Source: Schizophyllum amplum
Lineage: Eukaryota > Basidiomycota > Agaricomycetes > Agaricales > Schizophyllaceae
NCBI GenBank assembly: GCA_007026445.1
Contig: VDMD01000001.1
Location: 1,922,001 to 1,986,000, forward strand
Reading direction: 5' to 3'
DNA length: 64,000 nucleotides
Positions 10,317-22,283 of the stretch are shown here, piece by piece (positions within the stretch are counted from its first letter, which is position 1; each line of letters starts with the position of its first letter). Under the pieces are notes generated by a model, which ran no database searches, had not been told where the DNA came from, and worked only from the letters and a program-made list of their open reading frames with translations. The position numbers and the translations under genes are program-made.

Positions 10317-11464
10317 ATGCTGGGCTCGCTCCTCAGATCCCTCTTCAACCTCGTATGCGGTTCCTCGACTACTGAAGAGGAGAAGCCGCATCGGCCCCAG
10401 CACGAGACTGCCCCTCAACAAGGTCGCCCGCAAAAACAGCAGTACCCGCCTCAGCAGCAACACCAGCAGCAGCCTCACCAGCAGCACAGGCCACAGGAAC
10501 AGCGCCCTCCGCGTCACGAGCGACCAGTGCATCATGGCAAACAAAGCGTCAGTCTTTTGTTGCGTTCCCCCCTTCTCCTTCGCCTCCGATCGCCGCATGG
10601 GATGATTCTCGGCCTCCTGCGCAGGCTGTGGAGGCCCCCCTTGCGTGCCCCGCCGCGTCGCTCGTTATGCTTACCGCCGTATTATATCCTTCTGCAGGAC
10701 CCGAACCTGATCAATCAGTCGAACCCGCAATATCTCGACCTTCGCGCGCAAGCGAATAAGGAGGGCGATGCGATGGCGCGCGCGTTTGAGGAGAGCCATT
10801 CAGCATACGCGGGCGGTGACGGCGCACGCGCCAAGGAGCTCTCGAATGAGGGCAAGGCGCATCAGCGGCGCATGGAAGAGCTCAACAAGAAAGCAGCGGA
10901 CTGGATTTACGTTGGTGTGTGGCCTGTATTCGTGGTTCGGGAAACTTGGCTGACGAAACTGCAGAGAACAACAAGGTAGCATGGCCCTCGTTGGACTCAG
11001 GGGCTGGCGGCTGATGTCGACCGCAGGACTCGCAGCCGGGCGAGGTTGACCTCCACGGGCTCTATGTCAAGGAGGCCATTGAGCGGACAGAGTCTGCCAT
11101 TGAAGACGCGAAGAGACGCGGTGATCACGAAGTACACCTTATTGTCGGTGCGTGCTGAACCACCTGTTTCACTCCAATTCTGACGTCTTTTCCTGTACGA
11201 AGGGAAGGGTCTCCACTCTCAGGGCAATGCTGCAAAGATCAAGCCCGCCATCGAGCAGCTCATGGTCAAGTAAGTGAACATCACCTATTCATGATATACG
11301 CGTCCTCACCTGTGGATCGCAGGCACAACCTCGTCGCTGACCTCGACCCCGACAACGCCGGTGTCCTCGTCGTGCAAATTGGCGGTGGTGACCAGCGCGG
11401 TGTCGATCCCGACGAAATTGCGCGCAGACTGGATAGGAACGGGGAGGGCTGTGTCGTCATGTAA
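10317..11464 (+). CDS. DUF1771-Smr domain protein (about 262 aa)
   Basis: Smr domains are small nuclease or nucleic-acid-binding folds; fungal DUF1771-Smr proteins resemble yeast YPL199C. Exons: 10317-10547, 10698-10914, 10965-10975 (11 nt), 11027-11147, 11203-11269 and 11323-11464. The N-terminus has a Cys-containing start and a Gln/His/Pro-rich stretch; DUF1771 (YLDLRAQANKEGDAMAR) follows at about residue 86; the Smr domain carries the diagnostic VDLHGLYVKEA and GKGLHSQGNAAKIKPAIE. A C-terminal extension after GVLVVQIGG is unusual. The first intron (10548-10697, 150 nt) is long for this genome and divisible by three, so it could be retained, giving about 312 residues. Confidence 0.88.
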
Positions 11465-12036
11465 CGCCTTGACAGTGTATACCTACGCTTTCTGGCAAAG
11501 CGGCTAACGAACCATGTGATAAACAATTGTAGAATGGTGTGTACTTACCTATCCTTGTACAGGGGTATGCAGGTCAATAATGTATTTCAGCCATTCGCAT
11601 ATGTATCGCCACGGGCCTGCTTAGCATTGTCGCATCAGCGGAACTGCTCAGTGCTGGCAGTCCAACTTCACATGCGCTGCACTCCTCTGATCGATAATTG
11701 ATCTTCGTTGGGTCTCCTCAAGCTTGTCAACTTGCTCAGTGCTCTACTCAAGACGAGACTCTGCATTTGGCGGTTCCTTTCAGACCCCATTAACGCAACT
11801 ACCCATTCGGGCTCCTCACGCACAAATCGAGGACAACCGCAATGTAGCTCGCATCACAATAATACTGTGCGCATATCATGAAGCTCGTAAACCCTGGGTC
11901 ATGGATTCTCACATGGGTTTTCCGACAGAGTCGCGCTTTGTAAGGATGACCGCTGCTGACGCGTATACCACTGTCTCGGACTTTTGTCTCTTATAAGGGA
12001 CGGCACTCCTTCAATGGCATACTATTTCGCTCACTC
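11465..12036. other. Intergenic, no gene seen
   Basis: Smr 3' flank and promoter of the NmrA-like gene. Short open frames only, without splice support or recognisable sequence. Confidence 0.35.
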
Positions 12037-13251
12037 ATGGCCGCAACCAAGACGATCTTCATGACTGGCGCTACCGGTGAGCACGTTCACAAGTGCACCC
12101 TGCGGTTGACTTATTTTGTGGCAACGTAGGTTACATCGGTGGCGCGGTTCTCGCCAGTCTGCTAGAGCGCCCGGATGCGCAGACTTTCAAAATAAAGGCT
12201 CTCGTGCGTGACGCCGAGAAGGCGAAGAAGCTGAAGGAATTCGGCGTCGAGACGGTAGTGGGCAGTCTCGACGATGTGGACCTAGTTGAGCAGGAAGCCA
12301 GCGAAGTGGACATCGTCATGGCCATGGTCAGTTTTTTCTTTACTTGAGACTGGGAAGGCTACTGAAGTGGGCCATAGGCGGACGCAGACCATGTGGCGTC
12401 TTGCCAGGCTATCCTTCGGGGCACGAAGAAGCATTTCGAACAAACGGGTGTGCGCACCATCTATATTCACACCGTAAGCGCCTTTCCTCCCCGGTCACCT
12501 TCCATACTGACCTGGATAGTCTGGCATGATGACAGTCGCTGACAACGCGCGCGGCTTGCATGCCAATGATGCCGTGTGGGACGACGCCGACGCCGACGGC
12601 CTCGCTGCCCTCCCCTTCACCCAAATGCACCGCCCCGTCGACGTCACCGTCGTCGCTGGCGACGTTGCCGGCTATGTCTACACCTACATCGTGCTCCCCG
12701 GCGTGCTCTGGGGTCACGCGGAACATGCGCTTGCAACGGCGGGCATCGCCCACAGGGACTCGATTGTGCTGCCGCTATTCAGCAAAATAGCGGTGGCGCG
12801 TGGACGTGCGGGTGCCGTCGGCGCGGGCGCTAACATTCATGCCTGTATAGAGCTGGGGGAGCAGGTCGACATGTATCTGCGCTTGCTGGACGCGGCGCTG
12901 CGCGACCCGACTGCCGTGCCTCATGGACGCGAGGGTTACTACTTCGGCGTCAGCGACGAAGTCTCGTACTACCAGATCACGCGCGCCATAGGCGAAGCAA
13001 TGGTCAAGCTGGGTCGCGCGCGCGACCCGGCGCCGGCGCCGCTCACAAAAGAGGAAATCGACAAGTACCTTTGGGTGAGTTTTAGTTAGGTAACAGGGGG
13101 GCAAAATCTAACGGCGGCATAGGGCACGGAGCTCCTGGGTGCCAATGCCAGATGCAAGGCGACAACTGCGAAGGCGTTGGGCTGGAAACCCTCGAAGACG
13201 ACGAACGACATGCTGGGGACTGTAGAGAGAGAAGTGAAAGCCCTCATTTGA
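12037..13251 (+). CDS. NAD(P)-binding NmrA/epimerase-like protein (338 aa)
   Basis: Rossmann-fold protein of the extended short-chain dehydrogenase/NmrA type; substrate unknown. Exons: 12037-12076, 12130-12326, 12378-12473, 12520-13074 and 13123-13251 (introns 46-53 nt), 338 residues. The dinucleotide-binding motif GATGYIGGAVL starts at about residue 11 and is split by intron 1. ALVRDAEKAKKLKEFGVE follows as the second Rossmann unit, as in NmrA-like proteins. The classical YxxxK pair of catalytic dehydrogenases is not evident, so the protein may be a redox sensor or an atypical epimerase. The C-terminal part (KALGWKPSKTTNDML) is typical of the fungal subfamily. Cytosolic: no signal or helix is seen. 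Confidence 0.88.
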
Positions 13252-13792
13252 GTACGACCATGCACGATCTCCTGGTTTGCCATGGCAATTTGTGGCAATT
13301 GATTTTGACTTGAAGGCCGAGAGAGGCTGATTGGCGATGCGCAGACAATCATTGTGCTGGCTGAGATTTGATTTACAGTAAAGAAATGTCGACCTCAAAG
13401 CCACTCAATTGGTTCTCGTTATAGTCTACCGTGAGATGGTACTTAGTGAATTATTACAAAATCTCCAGTAGCATCACTTTTCAATCTGCCTTGGGGACGG
13501 TGGACTGGAGAGATCGCGGGTACAAGGTTCGCCTGCGCACTGCGCGTAGAGGTCGTGGCAAGGTGAACGCTTCCAGTGAGTTTGTGGTCCTTGTTTATTT
13601 CCTGTCGTTCGAGGCGTTGTTCTGATTGCTGTGTTGCTGTATCGCTGAAAGACTGGAAGACTGAGCGAAGAGATGAGTCGAGAGATCGGCAGACTCCCTC
13701 AGTGCAAGGCAAAGAAGCAAAAAAAGGTCGCTCGGTCCATGACTATCACGTTATAAACTGATAGTACAGTACAGTGCAAACACTCAGTTGAA
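13252..13792. other. Intergenic before tRNA-Ser
   Basis: 3' flank of the NmrA-like gene. Open frames on both strands lack splice structure or family features. Confidence 0.35.
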
Positions 13793-13874
13793 GTTCAGAT
13801 GACCGAGTGGTTAAGGTGATGCCCTGCTAAGGCATTGTGCTTTGCACGCGGGTGTTCGAATCGCCCTCTGAACG
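13793..13874 (+). tRNA. tRNA-Ser(GCT), intronless
   Basis: An 82-nt cloverleaf. The acceptor stem is 13793-13799 pairing with 13867-13873, discriminator G. The anticodon stem ATGCC/GGCAT surrounds the loop CTGCTAA with anticodon GCT (reads AGC/AGT, serine). There is a long variable arm as in class II serine tRNAs, and a T-arm GGGTG TTCGAAT CGCCC. A TTTT run a few bases downstream fits Pol III termination. A second copy at 58856-58955 is identical outside its intron. Confidence 0.95.
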
Positions 13875-14417
13875 AATGTTTTGCCCTGGTTTTGATCCTC
13901 CGTCCAGCGAGTCGGAGTCCGAACATCTTCCTTAGCAAGCTGTCACGATTTCGTATCCGTCCTCACGCTGATCGATTCATGACCTCTCGGAGCATTGAGC
14001 AGCAATAGATAGCAGGTGTGCACGCATAGCGTATATGTGAGAGCCGGCACCATGTAAACAGAAGATGAAGAAGGTACACGACGGTCGAGATCTAAACACG
14101 CATACGGAACATGAATCGTACGACGCATGCACAGTAGAATACTGTATAGGATGCATAGTCCGATGTGTACACCTCGAGAACGTGAACCCAAAAAGACTGC
14201 GAGACGGAGACAAAAGGAGTGTGGTACGTGCGGGGCAGACGAGCACAAGCGATGTAGAGAGAAAGATTTGCACGGAACGGATGAAGGTGAGGACGGAGCC
14301 GAGGGTATAGACACGACGGTCGCGGGGTACACGCTATATAAGGACGCGATAGATACAGGCGCTGATGGCGACGGCGGCGAGAATAGCTGTCGTCAGGAAT
14401 GGGTGTCGGTCGAGCGG
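13875..14417. other. Intergenic between tRNA-Ser and the phosphatase gene
   Basis: tRNA terminator (TTTT) followed by the 3' flank of the minus-strand phosphatase gene. A minus open frame at 14332-13943 is Cys/Ser-rich and is probably chance. Confidence 0.35.
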
Positions 14418-16182
14418 TTAGCGGTCGAAGTTGAGGATGCCGCGTACATCGTCAACGTTCGTCAGGTCAGCCAGGAAGGGCACGAGATCGGTCAGCTCGG
14501 CGTCGTGAGGGTCATTGAACCATGAGGAGACGGGCACAGCATTGTTGGGATGGAAGATGTAGGATGCTGGGGAGTTGTCGAGAATAATGGTGTCTGCGAC
14601 AGGGCGTCCCAATTGTGATAAGTCCTAGTGCATGCGTCAGCGACCGTCGATACTGTGCATTGCTGAGCGTCTCACCTTGACATAGTTGCCTCTGTGGCTA
14701 TAACAGCTTTCGCGGAACAATCTGTGCGTGACAGCGTGATGGATGTCCAGCTTGTCCAGGACCGGGTCCGCATACTTTGACTCGAGTTCAGAAGGGGTGC
14801 ACTGTAACAACCGACCCAGATGCATACCTTGCTCAGACTGGCTGTAAAGACGACGACTTCATACAGCTCTCCCATCCTCTTGAGAAAGTTGTCGACGCCT
14901 GGCCGCTTCAGCACGTGGAAATGATGCCAGTGGCACTCAATCTCGACGGGTACGACAAAGTCCACCTGCGGAACAGCCTGTATTGATTGATCAGCTGAGG
15001 AGCGATGGGCGGCAGGCCGGACTCCACACCTTGAAGCTGCTGTGAACCAGCGTTTCATCAAGGTCGAGCACGAGACACTTCTTGCCGACGTGCTGGGGCG
15101 CAATTGGCGGCAGAAGAGGCTTGGGCTTCCCATCCTGGGCTTATGAGCATCGATGATGACCTGGAGAATTGAGGCGCTTACTGGACCAACGGGCAGACCG
15201 TTGCCCCCCTTTCTGATCAGTCGCTCCTCCTCAGCTTGCTCGTCGAGGGATTGACGATCCTCCGCATCGTACTCTGTGTAGCTTCCCTCGGATTCGGACT
15301 CCCGTGTGTGCGCTCTTGTGAGTGCAGGCTCGCCAGTAGATCCAGGCGGCTGCACCGAGCCTGAGGTAACACCATCGGGGTCTTCATCGGGCGTCACAGC
15401 AGATGGAGGAGGTACGATGACTTCGGCATCGCCTGCTACGGGAAGAGACGCTTCGACGGAGATGGTCATAGGCGCGGGAGGAGGGTCACTTGATGAGCGA
15501 GCGGCACGGTCTGAGCTCGAGCGCTCCGAAGCTATTTCTGCCTGTTTGCCTGAGGCAGGTTCCGGAAGCGGAAGAGTTGCCTTTGTTGATGGTTCGGCGA
15601 TGTCGTCTCCGATGTGTGCAACAGACAAGCAAGGGACTAGCTTGCGTACGATGCGAGAGAGGGAGGACGGTCTGCGTGCCGCATTTTCCGAGCGGGGGCG
15701 CTGCTTTCCGACTGTCGTGGAAGATAGCGCACCCTGTGATGCGGCGGACTGATTTTGACGGCGGCGGTAGAAGGGGGAGCGCTTATCGTGGGGAGCGCTG
15801 AGCGTAGTGGTGAGGGAGCCCTTCTCCTTGTCCCCCTCCACGCTGGGGGACGTGGTGTCGGTGGGGGTCTGACTGTGGCCAGCTGCCGAGGGTTGCTGCT
15901 TCGGGGCCAGCCCGTCATCTGCGTGGCCCGTTGACGTCTCTGCGCAGTTCGATCAGCGACATAAATTAGATATACAATTCGCTCAAACGCACGATCAGTG
16001 GTACCGGTGGACTCTGTGGGGTGCTCGGCTACGGCTACGGCCTTCTCGGACGCTTTCTCGTCCGAGGCTGCTGTCTCGAGCTGCGTTGCTTTTGAGCGCG
16101 ACGAGGTCGAAAAGAGGCGCTGCCGCAAAGAGGGCTTTCTCGTCGCTGTTGTCGACGACGAGGTCTGTTGCGGCGCAGCCAT
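14418..16182 (-). CDS. Scp/Psr-type CTD phosphatase, HAD superfamily NIF domain (502 aa)
   Basis: Asp-dependent serine phosphatase of the small CTD phosphatase family (yeast Psr1/Psr2, human CTDSP). Six exons: 16182-15993, 15939-15182, 15134-15030, 14977-14828, 14774-14676 and 14624-14418. Residues 1-320 are low complexity, with Ser, Pro and acidic stretches. The catalytic domain follows: D340-L-D342-E-T344, then [49 protein letters not shown] and [14 protein letters not shown], which covers all motifs of the fold. Yeast Psr1 is anchored at the plasma membrane by N-terminal acylation; here the start MAAPQQ lacks Gly2/Cys, so location is open. In yeast the family acts in salt and general stress responses. 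Confidence 0.93.
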
Positions 16183-17181
16183 GGCAGCACGGGGCCGGCG
16201 CTGAGCACGGGGAGGACAGCGGGGACAACGGCGAGCGTAAGTTATTTCTCGGCGACGAGCGCGCGCTCCGCTTGTACTTGTTGATCAACGCCCTTGATCG
16301 GCATCCGCCGCTGTCGGCCCGCAGAACTTCAACTTGCTTCATGCCGTCTCGGATCTCCGCCTCTACCGTCTTTCGTTCTTGGCTATGTCTGCCGTGTAAG
16401 AGCGCTAACACGGATGGGCTGGATATTGTTTCTATCCCTGCTGCGCTGCCTCTAAAATGAGATTACTCGACCGACATCCATCTCGGGCTTCCTCAGGGCA
16501 GGACGGGGTGTCACTATAGATTCTTGTGGTTTACTCGTACGGCATATCATCCGAACTCACACCTTGGTGGTCTTCTGAAGCACAACGTATGACCATCCCT
16601 CGGGCACTCGAAGCCCCGAATTCATAACACCCACGGTGACTTTCATGCATGCAGCAGGCTTCCATTGCTGCGATCATCTGCAGGCTGAGGCTCACTGCTG
16701 CCAGTCGAAGTTTTTGGTCCATGTTGCATGATGAGGCTGCAAGCTGCAAGCCCAGCGGGGCCGAGCAGGACACTGCAGAGGTGATCGCCACTGCGCGTGT
16801 AGGCCCTCGTCTGTCAGTGAATCTCCCAATCGCCGCCCTGGTAACATCACCACCCACGGCTATCAACCTTTTCAACTTCCGCGCCCAGTCCGCGCCCACA
16901 TATCTCGATTGTCCGCCCAGTGGCACCCACATAGCACGTGGCGCCACAAATGACTTAGACTAGCGCGCACTTGGTGTCACGCGCATGGCTCAGGAGCCGC
17001 AGGTCCACAAATCGTCGGCGTCGGCGTCTAACATTACGGCGCGCACTGAATGTCTAAAGTTGACAGTTATAATGCCGGCGGCGATGACATGCCTTCTTAT
17101 ATCAGAGCGGCGACCGATGTCTTCAACTTGTCGCCCGCGCCCCTTCCCCCGGCCGCCTGACCCCGTACTTTCAGCCTCGAC
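16183..17181. other. Intergenic, 1.0 kb, no confident gene
   Basis: Divergent promoter region between the phosphatase (minus) and the first DUF6534 gene (plus). Overlapping open frames at 16531-16963 on both strands show no family sequence, so I do not call them. A TATA-like TATAA is not obvious near either start. Confidence 0.35.
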
Positions 17182-19191
17182 ATGTCGGACGCGGTCGACG
17201 TACCGAAGACCTACGGTGCGGTATTGCTAGGGGGTTTGTTCTCGGCATGGTGCGTGCGCAGAATGTCGCAGAATTTACTGCCCTGACGACGATCGTGCAG
17301 GTTGGGCGGCATGGTCAGCGCTCAGACCGTCGTTTACATCAAGCTATACTGGAAGAGGGACAGCACAAAGCTCAAGTCATTGGTGCGTCTATCGTCAGTC
17401 TCGATTGGTCTATCGGCTGACACTTAGTTGACTAGGTTGGCGCAGTCTGGTAAGAACACAGATAGTCGCGGCATCACTATGAGATGATAGCAAGCGCACG
17501 CCCAGGTTTCTCGATGCCCTCCACAGCATGGCGGTTTGGGTGGCTGCATGGTACTATTTTATCGACCATTTCTCCGCCGCAGAAGGCATCGCACGAATTC
17601 CCTGGTACGCCGCCACCGCCGCTTGTGCTTTGCTAGTCGCTGACGGGCATTCCACTGGTAGGAGCATTGCGGTAAGCGGCTGTCGCGAGTCCCCATAGCC
17701 CGGCTCATAGAAGCCTTAATAGATGACTGTCGTATTCACGGTACGCGCATTCGCCTTGTCCGACAGACGGCATGTACTCACTATTCACCGTTGTCAGGCC
17801 TTGGTGATATTCCTTGTACATCTGTACGTCCGGATATGACAGGCTTCTTCATGATGCTCACGCCGTTTATCTTGGGCTAGGTTTCTGGCCCGCCGGATTC
17901 ATTTATGTGGGTGGTAACGTGATGAGTCTCCCTATTGCGCTGATCCCGCCGCATGACCAGTGAGCCACGGAAACTACTATCTCTCCGCATCAGTGGTCAG
18001 TGGACCGCTCTTTTTCTGGAATCCACGTCGGGGAAGTGATGCTGAACATCGCGATGTAGACAGTTCTCGCCGTCCTTCGCTTGAGTGAGTGAAGCGCCTC
18101 CCTCTATCAATTCAGTCAAAGTCTGACGAATCATGTAGTGTCCGCATGTCGTGCGTCTGCCCGTCTCCTTACACGTTTGGCAGACTGCTCATCATGTCCA
18201 TGCCCATGCAGTGACAACAGGCACGATGTACGTTACGCGTAAGTGCGGTGGCCTATGCTCACCGTGCTACCATCCAGGTTCCACTACGGGACCTTCAAGG
18301 ATTTCAGGGATCACTTCTCCGTAAGCGTATGTCTTCTAGGTCTTCGCTCATCGTTAATATTCGCCAGTGGGTCTTCACTCTCGGGCTCGCCCTCTCTTCC
18401 GCGGTGGACATACTCATCACTTGCTGCCTTTTCGTTCTTCTGCACCAAACTCGAACGAGCATGCATATGCCCGGGTATGGATATATATCTCTGTCTTGGT
18501 AAGCTAGGCTAATGTCGACGAAGACTGACCAGCGTACTTGACACTCTGATCTTGTATGCTTTTGAGAGCGGCTCTTTGACGTGGTAAGCGATCTTTTCTT
18601 CGCGACCGCTTGTGCTAGGCTGATGTCCACTCTAGTGTTGCCACCGTTGTTTCGATGCTGTGTGTACGTGTACCAGATTTCGTTGCCTTTGTGCGCATGA
18701 TACGACAACGCCTACAGTGGATAACTATGAACTATAACCTCATCTTCCTCGGTCTACATTTTGTCATTGCTAAATGTAAATGTTTGTCCTCCACGCAAAC
18801 GCTCACGTCGCTGACATGCCTGTCCCTAACAGTATATGGTATGGCTTCCGCTGGTGCTTACGCGACGCCTAAAAAGCAGATATGCTGACGCATTTTCCGT
18901 GTAGCGAACACCTTCCTTGCAACGTGAGTTCAGCGTCTGGCGCGCGCGCTATACCAAATTCATTCTTTTACCCGCAGACTCAACATGCGATATATGATAC
19001 GCGACTCAGGACGAGGATCATCCGCTGGTAATCCAGGCATAATTGTTCTGGAAAGCCGGCGGCCAGGTCACGACGGTGGCTCGCACGAGATGCAAAGCGG
19101 CAAGGTCAATGCTCTGCAGATCAGCGTCGGCGTGGAACGTTCGGTACAATACGACGAAGATGAGGACGAGCGGGAGAGGGACAGGAAGTGA
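17182..19191 (+). CDS. DUF6534-type multi-pass membrane protein, copy A
   Basis: Integral membrane protein of a family expanded in Agaricomycetes, with about seven helices and no known function. The CDS has close to 18 exons in 2 kb, several very short. The start reads TYGAVLLGGLFSAW, then MVSAQTVVYIKLYW, FLDALHSMAVWVAAWYYF, a 10-nt exon (17662-17671), ALVIFLVHLFLARRIH, WVFTLGLALSSAVDILIT, LILYAFESGSLTCVAT, NLIFLGLHFVIAKLYANTFLATLN (split by a 6-nt exon at 18833-18838), and a cytoplasmic tail with the family motif RDSGRGSS and an acidic end. Copy B about 1.2 kb downstream shares every exon junction I could compare. One junction (the exon near 18050) needs the acceptor TGTAG to keep the frame. 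Confidence 0.85.
17662..17671 (+). other. 10-nt microexon (GAGCATTGCG) of DUF6534 copy A
   Basis: Completes W-SIA between a GTACGC intron and a GTAAGC intron. The equivalent exon GAGCATCGCG in copy B is at 20806-20815. Confidence 0.8.
18833..18838 (+). other. 6-nt microexon (TATATG) of DUF6534 copy A
   Basis: Encodes parts of the L-Y-A junction in the conserved KLYANTFLAT segment. The equivalent exon TTTACG in copy B is at 21934-21939. Confidence 0.8.
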
Positions 19192-20383
19192 ACGGATGAG
19201 AACTCCGGTGCGCCTCCAGTGTCTTCGGGGACATATTCTGCTGCCATTCTAGTATAGCGTGTGTACGATGGACATTGTTGTATTCTGATGCTCAAGACAT
19301 ATCGAGAAGCGGGACGCAGTGCTGCCGTCTCCGGGACTCGTCGGACATTTGGCTCACTCCCTTATCACTGTCAACGAGTGCATCGGCTGCATCGGGAGCT
19401 TGCAGACCTGCAGTTGGGCATGTATATACTGAAATTCTCGTGTACTTATGGGCGCGGGGAGCATGACGAACGGGGATATCATAATTCCCACGTGGGAACT
19501 TGGGGAAGACACGCGGGGAATTGGCTCCGCATTGTTGCCGCATTGGGCAAATTGGTAGTATGGTACACCTGCTTCCCTCCGTCATCCTGTACTTTGTCGA
19601 CAACAGAGGACGAGGTACGCTAGCCTTTGTTGTAGGCGAGATCTGTCACTCAAGCCCACATGTTAGTTCCATCTTCTTGAGGGCAGGCGGGTCTTGCCAG
19701 CACGTCTCAAATGTGCCATTCCTCATCGCGATCCACAGGTTGGTGTCCCCGTTCCCGAAGCGACTCCAGATAGGCAGCGATAGGCCTCATGCAATCGTCC
19801 CCTAGGTGGCACGACGACAGGATGGGAAGCAGCATCAAAGCGAGGTGACCCGCGATGTATCCAATTGCTCAGGCGACGCAGCACCGAGGTCGCGTTCACG
19901 CGGTCCCCAACTATAGAGAGCATGGCTGAGCGGGACCAGCTCTCAGGTCGTGCTGCGGGTCATATCATGGGCCTCTGCATGGTGCGCTACGCTCTGGATA
20001 TTCAGAGCTTTCATTGACGCACCAGCAAGCAATGTGCACTCGCCATGAACTATTGGCTATCGTCGCGACGGCGATGAATCACAGACAGCCTTACGCATCA
20101 GTGTAAGAGCCTTGCATCTTGCGTCAATCGCGGCGCTCGATAAGTTGACGGAAGCCCGCTCGAGCGAATAAGTACTGGGCGGGTAGCAGGCTCGACGTCA
20201 ATGCGGTTGCTGCGGCATCGTCCGCCCAATGCGCAAAGCTCATTAACGTGGTGCGGCAGCCCGCTTGCAATTGACCCCCTGTGGAACAAGGCGTTCGCGG
20301 GGTATAGGGGCGGCGTCACGCTACTATAACTGCGCTCATCGCGCTTGGCTGAAGAGATCTCTCTCCCTTCCTTCGCAGGCGTC
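19192..20383. other. Intergenic between the DUF6534 copies
   Basis: 1.2 kb between tandem genes on the same strand: 3' flank of copy A and promoter of copy B. Scattered open frames; no third DUF6534 copy or degraded copy is recognisable. Confidence 0.35.
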
Positions 20384-22283
20384 ATGGCGGTCTCTTCAGA
20401 CATCAACACGACTTACGGGGCCATCTTGATGGGCTCGCTCTTCGCGGCTCTGTCAGTGAAGAGCTATATCTTCACTCATATACTGACTTTGCACGCCAGT
20501 TTGAGCGGGATGGTGACAGCCCAGTCCGTCGTATACAGGAAGTTGTATCCGAAGGACGGCAGGACGATCAAGTCTCTGGTACGCATGTTTTATAGAGTGT
20601 ATGGGCGCCTTCTGTTGACGCATTCAATATCCAGGTCGCTGTGATATGGTTCTTGGACACTGTTCATAGTGCGATGGTGTGGACGGCGGCGTGGAACTAC
20701 CTCATCAATTACCTTGCTCGCGACGACGGGGAGATTGACACCATACATTGGTCAGTTTGTCGCGATTCGTACACAACGGAAGTGGCTTACACTTGTTCCG
20801 CACAGGAGCATCGCGGTAAGAGACGCCTTCTGATGATCGACTATGAGACTCATCGGTCGCCGAAGATGACTATCATGTTTACGGTGCGTGTTCCCTGATT
20901 TGGCTCGAGCGAATCCCACCTTGAGCTGGTTCGCAGGCAGTCACCACTTTCACTGTACACGTGTACGTTGCTTGCGCTACCTGATCCGTTGCTGCGTCTC
21001 TCAACCTTGTAGCTTCCTCACGCGACGGATTTTCTTGCGTGCGTATTTCCGTTCCTCGAGTCCATGCGCCCCTAAGTGAACAATATCACAGTGAGCCACA
21101 AGAACTATTTTGTTGCTGTACCTATTGTACGTGGACCGCCCTGAACTCGATCAACCTCGAAACTCACGTTTCTTCAGTTTAGCCTTGCAACACTGCGTCT
21201 TAGTGAGCTCAAATTCCTGTCCACTCATTCCACTATCGTTGCTGATGCCCAAGCAGTATCTGCATGCGGTGAGCGCTGCAGATCGCATGACGTGTCCTGT
21301 TTTGACGTCCATTCCTATCCCAGTGACGACAGGGACCATGTAAGTCCTTTTCCAAACGTAAATGTCATCCAATTTACCAGTTTAGGGCGTATTATGGGAC
21401 TTACTCAGGATTCAAAGCGCATTTCTTCGTGAGTTTACTCCCGTCGTCACCTGAATTCCGCTCAATATCCAGAGCAAGTGGGTGTTCTCGCTCGGTCTTG
21501 CATTGTCGTCCGTTGTGGACATCGCTATCACCGGGTCTCTGTCGGTTCTGCTCTATCGAAGCCGGAACGGCATGCCTCAGTGAGCTTCCAACTTTCACCC
21601 CAGGGTCCCAACTCAATCAGAGCGCTCTGCAGTCTCAATGCCGTGATCGACTCGCTCATCCTCTATGCTTTCGAGAACGGATCATTGACATGGTGCGCTC
21701 TTGTTCGCCGTATCAAGCATATGCTCACACCAGGTCTTCCAGTATTGCCACCGTTGTGTCAATGATCTGCGTAGGTCTTCTTCGCCGATGTACGAAGTGA
21801 GGCTCATATCATTGCAGTGGGTAGCGATGAACGACAATTTTATTTTCCTGGCCCTTCACTTTGCCATTGGGAAACGTGAGTCTTCATCGCTACGGTACAT
21901 AAATCGACTACTGATACGTCGTCCTCCTCCTAGTTTACGGTACGTTCAGCTCGTGCCTTCGTGCGTCACCTGGCTTACCGGAGCGCCACAGCAAATACAT
22001 TCTTAGCGACGTGCGTTTGTAGTATGTTTTCTTCCCCACGCCAGCTAATGCTTCCCGTAGCTTGAATGCGCGCTTCATTGTGCGCGACTCCGGCCGAACG
22101 TCATCCTCTGGACCCGTCATAGTCCTGGAATCCAGAAGGCAGCCTCCTTCCGGTCCAAGACAAGGCGAAACTGTGTCAGAAGGCACCTTCATGCCTGCCA
22201 AAATATCCACAGTCAAGATCAATGTCGAGCAAACTGTCCACTACGACAACGATTCTCAGAGCTACGATGCCGGACACAAGTAG
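20384..22283 (+). CDS. DUF6534-type multi-pass membrane protein, copy B
   Basis: Paralogue of copy A with the same exon plan (about 18 exons). Segments in order: TYGAILMGSLFAAL, MVTAQSVVYRKLYPKDGR, VIWFLDTVHSAMVWTAAWNY, the 10-nt exon 20806-20815, an 18-nt exon MTIMFT, a 12-nt and a 16-nt exon around SACVTTGTM, WVFSLGLALSSVVDIAITG, AVIDSLILYAFENGSLTC, NFIFLALHFAIG, then KLYANTFLATLNARFIVRDSG with the 6-nt exon 21934-21939. It ends in a cytoplasmic tail that stops at 22283. Copies A and B diverge in sequence but not in gene structure, so the duplication is old or strongly constrained. The substrate or ligand is unknown; the family's helix count suggests a transporter or receptor, which is inference. 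Confidence 0.87.
20806..20815 (+). other. 10-nt microexon (GAGCATCGCG) of DUF6534 copy B
   Basis: Homologous to 17662-17671; flanked by a GTCAGT intron (acceptor CACAG) and a GTAAGA intron. Confidence 0.8.
21934..21939 (+). other. 6-nt microexon (TTTACG) of DUF6534 copy B
   Basis: Flanked by acceptor CCTAG and donor GTACGT; joins AAA C to CA AAT to give K-L-Y-A-N, identical in protein sequence to copy A. Confidence 0.82.

Noticed and set aside
16531..16963. Overlapping open frames on both strands before the DUF6534 pair
   Set aside because: Neither shows homology-like features or splice sites; composition explains them.
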